Source: JAFGHJ01 sp964525555
Lineage (GTDB): Bacteria; Hydrothermota; UBA3072
Length of the DNA: 64,000 nt
Assembly (NCBI GenBank): GCA_964525555.1
Contig: CAZGHN010000002.1
Location: forward strand, 186,001 to 250,000
Direction of reading: 5' to 3'
Shown here: piece by piece, positions 58,415 to 64,000 of the stretch
How the letters are laid out: the number at the start of each line of letters is the position of its first letter
Position numbering within the stretch: position 1 is the first letter of the stretch
Program-made: the position numbers and the translations under genes
The notes under the pieces: generated by a model
The model's database searches: none
Seen by the model: only the letters and a program-made list of their open reading frames with translations
Told to the model about the DNA's origin: nothing

Positions 58415-58939
58415 ATGCTTTTAAAGATATTTTCAAAAATAGTCATAGTAGAGTTGTTTTTAATCGGCCTATTTGGTTGTACGATGGAAGGTCCTGTTAT
58501 GGGTGGGCCTAACTCAATGTCGGGGATGCCGGAGGGTTTCGGTAAGCGTGATTTTAGGAGCCCCTTTAGCGTTGTTTATGAAATAGATTATGATGAAGAG
58601 TCATTTCCTTATATTAAAATATATTATAATATTCCCTATTCTGGAATAACTTTCTTAAAAGAAGATTCTCTCTATAAAGCCTCGTTTAGATTAAATTTTA
58701 ATGTAATTTATGAAGGCGAAACAATTGTAAATAAAGGCATCACAGAAAATATAAAGACAAGAAACTATTCTAAAACTATTTCGTCTAAAGATGCTTTTTT
58801 CGGAACCTTTAGGGAAAATATTTCAACCGGTGAAAATGAAGTATCTATAATGATAATCGATAAGAATTCCGATAGAAGGTATGTGTGGAAGCATGAAATT
58901 TTAGTTCCGGAGATTTCGGATACTTCAGGGCAAGATTGA
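58415..58939 (+). CDS. Small lipoprotein resembling the N-terminal half of GWxTD proteins
   Basis: 174 residues; lipobox LFGC with Cys near 22, then a Gly/Pro/Met-rich linker and one beta-sandwich (about 45-165: IKIYYNIPYSGITFLKE, SLYKASFRLNFNVIYEGE, EVSIMIIDKNSDRRYVWKH). The Y-I-P-Y..L.F.K......A.....V pattern is that of the domain before the GWxTD module in other bacteria; the GWxTD part itself is missing. No Shine-Dalgarno is evident. About 250 bases upstream (58199-58414) are AT-rich and empty. Confidence 0.65.
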   Translation: MLLKIFSKIVIVELFLIGLFGCTMEGPVMGGPNSMSGMPEGFGKRDFRSPFSVVYEIDYDEESFPYIKIYYNIPYSGITFLKEDSLYKASFRLNFNVIYEGETIVNKGITENIKTRNYSKTISSKDAFFGTFRENISTGENEVSIMIIDKNSDRRYVWKHEILVPEISDTSGQD

Positions 58940-59061
58940 TGTTTTATAAATTCTTAATATTCTGCAGAAAGATCATTGATTTTATTATCTGGAAATTTTA
59001 CGCTGAGGTTCATTTAAAAGATATATTAATCAAAATAGGAGAATACAAGAAAAAAATATGA
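58939..59061 (+). CDS. Possible 40-residue basic peptide
   Basis: A frame starting at an ATG that overlaps the preceding stop (TGATG) and running 40 codons. The product is hydrophobic then basic (MFYKFLIFCRKIIDFIIWKF, ending EYKKKI). Start/stop overlap argues for translation; the lack of homology, the short length and AT bias argue against. May be a remnant of a longer neighbour. Confidence 0.3.
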   Translation: MFYKFLIFCRKIIDFIIWKFYAEVHLKDILIKIGEYKKKI

Positions 59062-59088
59062 TTGTTTTTTCCTTTTTGATCTTTTTGA

Positions 59089-59116
59089 CTCAGGGCGCAC
59101 GACTCACAACTTGATT
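59089..59116 (+). repeat. GACTCA heptamer array
   Basis: TGACTCA, GGGCGCA, CGACTCA, CAACTTG: four 7-base units (reverse complement TGAGTCG, TGCGCCC, TGAGTCA) directly after the stop of the minus-strand gene at 59125. The words resemble GTCATGC/GTCATGT at 61711-61724. Confidence 0.55.
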
Positions 59117-59124
59117 CAAAAAGC

Positions 59125-59550
59125 CTAAGACCTGAGCTGCAACCTCGGTTCTCCCCATTCTTTAAGATATCTTTGAAAGGTTTCTTTGATTCCCGGGTCC
59201 TCCGTTTTGACTTCCATATTTCTTATTTTATTTTCGTATGTCTTTCCCCATAGTCCTATGAAAAGAGTTGTTACTCCAAAAAGAAATAATATAAGTACCG
59301 CTTCCATGAATAGTTTATTTAAGGCAAGGACTCCCAGAATAAGAACCAGCAATGCAAAAAATATTATGTAGTAAACTGCTAATTTCATATTAAGGTTAAT
59401 AACCTCTTTCACTTTTTCGAGGTCATTCATTGACATAATGACACCATTGGTTTCTTTTAACACCATTTTAATCTTTGAAACGGCATATAAGTGAAAGATT
59501 AAAGCTATAACTATTGAACATCCGAATATTATTAAAGAAATTTGGAACAT
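59125..59550 (-). CDS. Small membrane protein of unknown function
   Basis: 141 residues, three hydrophobic helices (about 3-25, 58-78, 80-104) with a helical, charged segment between the first and second (NDLEKVKEVINLNMKLA) and a soluble C-terminal tail. GGAGG precedes the ATG at good spacing. Not recognised; isolated gene. Confidence 0.65.
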   Translation of the reverse strand: MFQISLIIFGCSIVIALIFHLYAVSKIKMVLKETNGVIMSMNDLEKVKEVINLNMKLAVYYIIFFALLVLILGVLALNKLFMEAVLILFLFGVTTLFIGLWGKTYENKIRNMEVKTEDPGIKETFQRYLKEWGEPRLQLRS

Positions 59551-59733
59551 ACAGCCTCCATTTTATATTTTTATGGTAAGTAAAAGTATTTAAGATGTCA
59601 AGAGGTTTTATATTAAGGTATTCGACTGTTTTTTTGTTTTAATCTGATAGAAGTATTTTAAGCTTTCTCTTGACTTTTAAGTTTTTAAGCATTAACATTG
59701 ATTTCGTGTTTAATTCCAAAAAAGGGAGGGATC

Positions 59734-60750
59734 TTGGTAAATATTGTTAATTTTAAGTTTGCTATAAGGGTCATTTTTCTATCCGTTTTCGTGGTTCTTT
59801 GTTTTTCTTCATGTAAAAAATCCAAGGGGGACGTTTTCGGAAAAATTATTAAGAAGGTTGAGGAAGGGGATTATTTGGATTTAGAATTGATTTTTGAGTG
59901 CGAAAATCCCCTTGTGGCCATTGATTCAGATAGTCAGGGGAATTTTTATCTTGTGAGTTATGGCGGAGATATTTTCAAAATTTCCAGGAAGGGAGCAACC
60001 GATACTATATATTCCGGTATTAGCTGTTGCGGTTTTGGTCTTACGTCTATTGCCGTATTGCCCGATGGGGATTTAATTGTAAATGATTGTATCGAAGATG
60101 AAGATGTTTTGTTTAGGGTATACAAAAATGGAGGCAGGAGTGAGTTGGTCGGGATAGAAAGCAATGTCCTTTCTTTATCTTCTGATATTTCGGGGAAAAT
60201 CTTTGTTGGCAGTTGGGTTAGCGAAGGTAATCTTACCGTAAATTTTAACCCAAATCGTTTGTCGGCTGCCGAATATATTGAGGGTAAAGTTTTTGAAGTT
60301 GATGATGGGAAGCTTGAAGAAATTTACAGTGGTGGCTTGCCGATGTGTATGAATAACAATGGAGAAAACACATTTGCTGCCGTTTGGGGAGGTAAGGGTA
60401 GTTTTGAAGCTGACGAAAGGAGTTATTCCGTTGCTGACCTGCGTCATACGTTCTGGATTACTTTAACTGAAGATACCAAAATTATATCTTTTAATAGCGA
60501 TAAAAAGATAAATACCGGTGACTTGAAGGCTATTTCATCTTTTGTTTTTCTTAACGAAGATGCGCTTATTGTTCATGCTATTCCGGAGGTAGGCGGAGCA
60601 GGGCTTTTTCTTGTAAAAGATGGAGCGGACCCTATCGACCTTATGTTTTCTGAGGAAAAGATTGACCATAGCATTACAGGCCTTGAAGTATATGATGGTA
60701 AATTATATTTTATTAATGTAGACGGTAATTTCTATAAGGTGAAATTATAA
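59734..60750 (+). CDS. Lipoprotein with beta-propeller-like repeats
   Basis: 338 residues from a TTG at 59734, four bases after GGGAGGG. Lipobox CFSSC (Cys near residue 27) and a Lys-rich mature start (KKSKGD). The rest is propeller-like: IDSDSQGNFYLVSYGGDIFKI, SIAVLPDGDLIVNDC, LSSDISGKIFVGSW, GLEVYDGKLYFINVDG, as in SMP-30/NHL-type folds. No catalytic residues identified. Confidence 0.68.
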   Translation: MVNIVNFKFAIRVIFLSVFVVLCFSSCKKSKGDVFGKIIKKVEEGDYLDLELIFECENPLVAIDSDSQGNFYLVSYGGDIFKISRKGATDTIYSGISCCGFGLTSIAVLPDGDLIVNDCIEDEDVLFRVYKNGGRSELVGIESNVLSLSSDISGKIFVGSWVSEGNLTVNFNPNRLSAAEYIEGKVFEVDDGKLEEIYSGGLPMCMNNNGENTFAAVWGGKGSFEADERSYSVADLRHTFWITLTEDTKIISFNSDKKINTGDLKAISSFVFLNEDALIVHAIPEVGGAGLFLVKDGADPIDLMFSEEKIDHSITGLEVYDGKLYFINVDGNFYKVKL

Positions 60751-60777
60751 TTCGCGTTTATGATTTTTAGAGAGGTA

Positions 60778-60805
60778 TTGACTGGTTTAGGGATTGTTTT
60801 AAGAT
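60778..60805 (+). promoter_or_regulatory. Promoter of the CDF exporter gene
   Basis: TTGACT (60778-60783), 16-base spacer, TAAGAT (60800-60805). Thirteen bases lie between the -10 and the ATG at 60819, which has no Shine-Dalgarno, so the leader would be about 6 bases or none. Confidence 0.5.
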
Positions 60806-60818
60806 ATGTTAGACGAAA

Positions 60819-61697
60819 ATGAAAGATAATCTTACTGAAAAAATCCTTAGAATCGCAATTTTACTTACTTCAATCTATTTTATAGTTGAAGTTATAGGCG
60901 GTCTTGTCTCCGGTTCGCTCTCGCTTCTGGGTGATGCCGGACACATGCTCAGGGATATTTTTTCGCTTTTTATAACTCTGAGCGCAATTAAGATTGCGAA
61001 AAAACTTCCTTCTAAAACTAAAACATTTGGGTATCATCGAGTAGAGATTCTGGGAGCATTTATTAACGGTTTACTCTTGCTCGCAGTTAGTGGCTGGATA
61101 TTTTATGAGGCAATAAGACGTTTCTTACAGCCTTTACCGATACAAAGTTCAGTTATGTTTTTTACCGCTTTTATTGGTCTTGTAGTAAATATCTATGTTG
61201 CTTTTAAATTGCATGGGAGTAATGATATAAATATAAGAGCGGCTTTTTTACATGTTTTCACGGATGCGCTTGCTTCAGTTGCTGTTATAATCGCGGCAGT
61301 ATTGATCTTTTTTACCGGTAAAACAATAGTTGACCCTATACTCGGTGGAATGATTGCAGTGTTTGTTTTGTTTTCTGCTTTTACGGTTATCCGTGATTCG
61401 CTCAACATTCTGCTGGAATCTACACCGAAAGGTGTCGTTTTCGATGACCTCGTAAAAGACATAGAAAGAATCGAAGGTGTCGAAGGAATTCATAATATTC
61501 ACTTGTGGAGTTTGTGTTCTAATTTAAATGTTATGGATGCCCATATCTTTACAAATATCAAAAGTATGGCGCAAATTGAGATTTTAAAAGATAAAATCAA
61601 AGAAGAATTATCAAAATATAATATTAAACATTCGACTCTTGAATTTGAATGTGAGGAGTGCGTTCATATGAAAAGAATCGAACCAATGAAACACTGA
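60819..61697 (+). CDS. Cation diffusion facilitator (zinc/cadmium/cobalt exporter)
   Basis: 292 residues, six membrane helices and a cytosolic C-terminal domain. Metal site motifs: SLLGDAGHMLRD in helix 2 (HxxxD) and HVFTDALAS in helix 5 (HxxxD), the HD-HD pattern of Zn/Cd transporters (ZitB/CzcD). The C-terminus has IHNIHLWSL, and a Cys/His end (FECEECVHMKR) that could bind metal. It exports divalent metal for protons. Confidence 0.93.
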   Translation: MKDNLTEKILRIAILLTSIYFIVEVIGGLVSGSLSLLGDAGHMLRDIFSLFITLSAIKIAKKLPSKTKTFGYHRVEILGAFINGLLLLAVSGWIFYEAIRRFLQPLPIQSSVMFFTAFIGLVVNIYVAFKLHGSNDINIRAAFLHVFTDALASVAVIIAAVLIFFTGKTIVDPILGGMIAVFVLFSAFTVIRDSLNILLESTPKGVVFDDLVKDIERIEGVEGIHNIHLWSLCSNLNVMDAHIFTNIKSMAQIEILKDKIKEELSKYNIKHSTLEFECEECVHMKRIEPMKH

Positions 61698-61703
61698 ACT
61701 TTA

Positions 61704-61935
61704 GTCTAGAGTCATGCGTCATGTGTCAATACTAGAATTTAGGATTTGGGATTTAGGATTTAGATAATAGGGAGTAGTGAGCAGAAAGTAGTAAGCAGTT
61801 AGAAAAACAAAAAAATCTCTGTGCTCTTTTTGTCTCTGTGAGATTGCTTTGTTGTTGAGGGGTTTGAGGGTTCTAAAACAAGAAATATACTTTTTTCTCT
61901 GTGTGTTCTTTGTCTTCTCTGTGTTCTCTGTGGCA
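61704..61935 (+). repeat. Four heptamer and CTCTGTG arrays in series
   Basis: In order: GTCTAGA/GTCATGC/GTCATGT/GTCAATA (61704-61731), TTTAGGA/TTTGGGA/TTTAGGA (61739-61759), an AGTAGTG/AGCAGAA/AGTAGTA/AGCAGTT array (61773-61800), then AACAAAAAAATCTCTGTG and several CTCTGTG words up to 61934. It fills the whole 249-base gap between the CDF and HD-GYP genes, which converge. The third and fourth parts repeat 24976-25030. Confidence 0.8.
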
Positions 61936-61946
61936 AAAATTGTTTT

Positions 61947-63416
61947 CTAAAAGCTGCACTCTTCCAGAAAGTCCTCTTCGAATATTCCTAATTCTTTAAA
62001 TTCAAAGCCGTTTGCGAAAAGATATAGACAGATTGCTACTATATCAGGGTCGTAAAGAACTCCTTTATATTTTTGAATTTCATCCAATGCAATTCCGATA
62101 CTATGGGCATCCCTGTAAGGTCTTCTGGAACTCATTGCTTCCACAACATCGGCGACTCCGAGAATCTTTGATTCAAGAATAATATCGCTTGCTTTTAGCC
62201 CGTAAGGGTAGCCGGAACCATTTATTCTCTCATGATGTTGAGAGACAATTTTTGCAACAGGTCCCGGAAAATCTACGGATTTTAATATCTCAAATCCGAC
62301 TTGAGCATGATTCCTAACTAGAGCCATTTCATATTCACTCAAAGATACGGGTTTATTTAATATTTCCGCAGGAACATGTATTTTACCGATATCGTGAAGA
62401 GCACTGGCAATTTTAAGTATATTTAACCTGTCTTCAGATAGAGATTTTTCTTTTCCTATAGCGATTGCCAGCTGAGATACCCTTCTTTGATGTCCTGCAG
62501 TAAAGGGATCTCTTTTTTCGACAGTTTCCGACAGTGCCGATACCGTACCTCCTAGGATTTCGGTTAACTTGCAAAAACTGTTTTTAAGTTCTTTTTCTAC
62601 TTTTTTTCTTTCTCTAATATCATTGTATAGAGCGAACACTCCTATGATCTTACCGTCCTGACTAATTGGTCCGCCGCTAACATGAACGTCTATTAAGGTA
62701 CCGTTTTTGCCACGCATTGTTGTTTCATCTTTAATTGTTTCACCTCTTAGTATTTTTTGAGAGAATGAAGCTGTTGCATTATTATTCCCTTCTGGGCCAA
62801 TTACATCATTAATGTTTTTACCCTTTACTTCATCAGAGGAATATTTAAATAACTCTTGAAAACTTTTATTTATTTGAACAACTTTGTCATCTCCGTCAAG
62901 TAAGGCAATCGCAGATGGAGAATTATCAAAAAGCGATTTAAAATAGTTTTTCTGGATTTTTAATTCTTCTTCTGCTAACTTTTTGTCTGTAACATCTATT
63001 GCGGAAGCTATAACGGCTGGTGCACCGTTAAAATCATCGACGTGTTTACTTCCACAGGCTAGCCACCTTTCTTCTCCTGATTTCTTCAGGACTTTAATTT
63101 CATAATAAGAAGGAACCTTTTCTCCATTGAGATGTTTCATTCCACGGGCTTTTAAGAGATCTTTCCATTCCGGATGAGCTATTTCCCAGAAGTCCATATT
63201 GTATAATTCTTCACACGAATAGCCAGAAAAGAGTTCCGCAGTTTTGTTGACGTAAATAAATTTATCTCTGTAGGCAAAGATTATTAGCGGCGCATGTTCC
63301 GCCATTATTTTATATCTATCTGCGTCTATGGAGTTCTGTAAATTGTTTTGAGAGAGTTTTTCGCGTAGTAAATTTATTTCCTGAATAAGGTCTTCCCTTT
63401 CTATACCCTCATCCAT
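61947..63416 (-). CDS. PAS-PAS-HD-GYP protein (putative c-di-GMP phosphodiesterase)
   Basis: 489 residues: a short N-terminal coiled coil, PAS domain 1 (about 30-150, IFAYRDKFIYVNKTAELFSG), PAS domain 2 (about 155-275, IALLDGDDKVVQINKSFQEL), then an HD-GYP domain (about 290-485) with HDIGKIHVP and the GSGYPYGL motif. HD-GYP enzymes split cyclic di-GMP; PAS domains sense redox, oxygen or ligands. No membrane helix, so cytosolic. GGGGG lies about nine bases before the ATG. Confidence 0.9.
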   Translation of the reverse strand: MDEGIEREDLIQEINLLREKLSQNNLQNSIDADRYKIMAEHAPLIIFAYRDKFIYVNKTAELFSGYSCEELYNMDFWEIAHPEWKDLLKARGMKHLNGEKVPSYYEIKVLKKSGEERWLACGSKHVDDFNGAPAVIASAIDVTDKKLAEEELKIQKNYFKSLFDNSPSAIALLDGDDKVVQINKSFQELFKYSSDEVKGKNINDVIGPEGNNNATASFSQKILRGETIKDETTMRGKNGTLIDVHVSGGPISQDGKIIGVFALYNDIRERKKVEKELKNSFCKLTEILGGTVSALSETVEKRDPFTAGHQRRVSQLAIAIGKEKSLSEDRLNILKIASALHDIGKIHVPAEILNKPVSLSEYEMALVRNHAQVGFEILKSVDFPGPVAKIVSQHHERINGSGYPYGLKASDIILESKILGVADVVEAMSSRRPYRDAHSIGIALDEIQKYKGVLYDPDIVAICLYLFANGFEFKELGIFEEDFLEECSF

Positions 63417-63817
63417 TAAAAAAACCCCCTTAATAAATTTTTATGTTAATTATTTAATATTAGATAAAAGTTTTATATATAGAATTTCCATAATAATTAT
63501 AAGGACTTTGTTCTCAAAGTCAAGTCCTTTTTTCTTTGGAAAGGGCTTATTGATATGGTTTTATAGCGTTATTTGTTAACTTTTGTTAGCGAAAATCGTA
63601 TTTTTTTGATTTTTTCACCCCCCTCACCCCATTTTTTTTAACAACAAATTGCACAAATATAACAAATAAAAAATTTTTTTAAAACATAATGAAACTTCTT
63701 TAGTTAGTATTCGTGCTATTAGCGTGATTCGTTGTTCCTAATTATCTAGGTTGGGATTGGGGTTTTTAATAAAGATAATAAAAAATAATTTTGTTGTGGC
63801 TTTGTGTTGTAACTTTT
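63417..63817. other. Gene-free AT-rich spacer
   Basis: About 400 bases between the PAS-HD-GYP start and the HypF stop. Apart from the promoter at 63496-63523 I see only A/T-rich tracts and a C-run near 63618; no frame, tRNA or clear heptamer array. Confidence 0.6.
63496..63523 (-). promoter_or_regulatory. Promoter of the PAS-HD-GYP gene
   Basis: Minus strand TTGACT (63523-63518), 16-base spacer, perfect TATAAT (63501-63496). The leader would be about 70 bases. Confidence 0.7.
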
Positions 63818-64000
63818 TTATTTTTTTTCGAGTTTGAGACGTTTCATTGCAATGGCGACCTGTCCTGCAGAAATTCCCCCATCGTTGGGCGGTAATTTAT
63901 TATGGTTATAGACTTTAAAATTTTCTTTCTTTAATCTTTTGGTTGCTTCGCTTCTTAATACAATATTCTGAAAAACTCCACCTGAAAGACAGACTTTATT
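63818..64000 (-). CDS. hypF: C-terminal end of HypF carbamoyltransferase (partial)
   Basis: Sixty residues plus stop, running off the window edge. LSGGVFQNIVLRSEA and LPPNDGGISAGQVAIA are the C-terminal signature of HypF (Kae1-like ATP/metal domain). HypF makes the carbamoyl group that becomes the CN ligand of NiFe hydrogenases, so hydrogenase or other hyp genes are expected just beyond the window. Confidence 0.9.
   Translation of the reverse strand, partial: NKVCLSGGVFQNIVLRSEATKRLKKENFKVYNHNKLPPNDGGISAGQVAIAMKRLKLEKK

Noticed and set aside
61704..61935. CRISPR array
   Set aside because: The repeats are 7-10 bases, contiguous and degenerate, with no 24-40-base direct repeats, no spacers of even length and no cas genes.

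Overview
The window looks like chromosome of a low-GC, Gram-negative bacterium of the Fibrobacteres-Chlorobi-Bacteroidetes (FCB) neighbourhood, most likely an uncultivated candidate phylum such as WOR-3/Stahlbacteria or Cloacimonadota. The evidence is a SprA/Sov-type giant outer-membrane protein, the end of a gingipain-type (C25) peptidase with a type IX secretion (T9SS)-like C-terminal domain, a second secreted protein with a similar tail, a DUF5686 outer-membrane protein, an OmpA-family barrel and a PilMNOPQ type IV pilus operon. I cannot fix the phylum from sequence alone. There is no transposase, integrase, phage gene, CRISPR array or rRNA; one tRNA (Lys) is present.

Layout. 1-1540: end of the C25 peptidase and a LOG-like protein. 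1541-2330: a small membrane protein flanked by inverted copies of a dispersed repeat. 2357-5551: homoserine dehydrogenase, NSS symporter, membrane protein. 5645-8814 (minus): secreted T9SS-like substrate and a zinc-ribbon/M48 membrane protease. 9174-11549: DUF5686 protein. 11707-21983 (minus): a long compact cluster, tRNA-Lys, cyclic-nucleotide-binding protein, OmpA-family protein, UvrD-type helicase, GatCAB, UvrA. 22033-23678 (minus): two folate/formimino enzymes. 23762-25052: repeats, the decayed 3' end of a TonB receptor and a small secreted protein. 25062-31811 (minus): TonB receptor, ThiC, a degenerate LytM protein, a sigma-70 factor with no normal start codon, HtrA, Hsp20. 32209-37425 (plus): lipoate ligase-like protein, then pilMNOPQ. 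37443-47450 (minus): three parvulin-type chaperones, PdxA, SprA. 47712-51278 (plus): two propeller-like exported proteins and an exported nitroreductase. 51566-56277 (plus): a Lol-like set (LolA-like carrier, outer-membrane barrel, ABC ATPase, two permeases). 56380-64000: sensor-like protein, CorA, lipoproteins, CDF metal exporter, PAS-HD-GYP protein, and the end of HypF, which suggests a NiFe hydrogenase.

How the genes work together. Much of the window is envelope biogenesis: periplasmic chaperones feeding a huge barrel (surA-like/pdxA/sprA), HtrA quality control, a Lol-like trafficking operon, pilus assembly and several barrels. The rest is housekeeping (amidotransferase, excision repair, thiamine, PLP, folate and threonine/methionine precursors) plus ion transport.

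The two most unusual signals are not protein families. First, many spacers at gene ends are built of short degenerate repeats whose families differ in sequence but share a 7-base period (some 8 or 9-10); several occur as inverted pairs and at least two composite elements are present twice. Second, a group of genes that lack a Shine-Dalgarno sequence have a good -35/-10 promoter placed so that transcription would start at, or within a few bases of, the start codon (leaderless mRNAs). The sigma factor appears to start at ATA behind a strong ribosome binding site.
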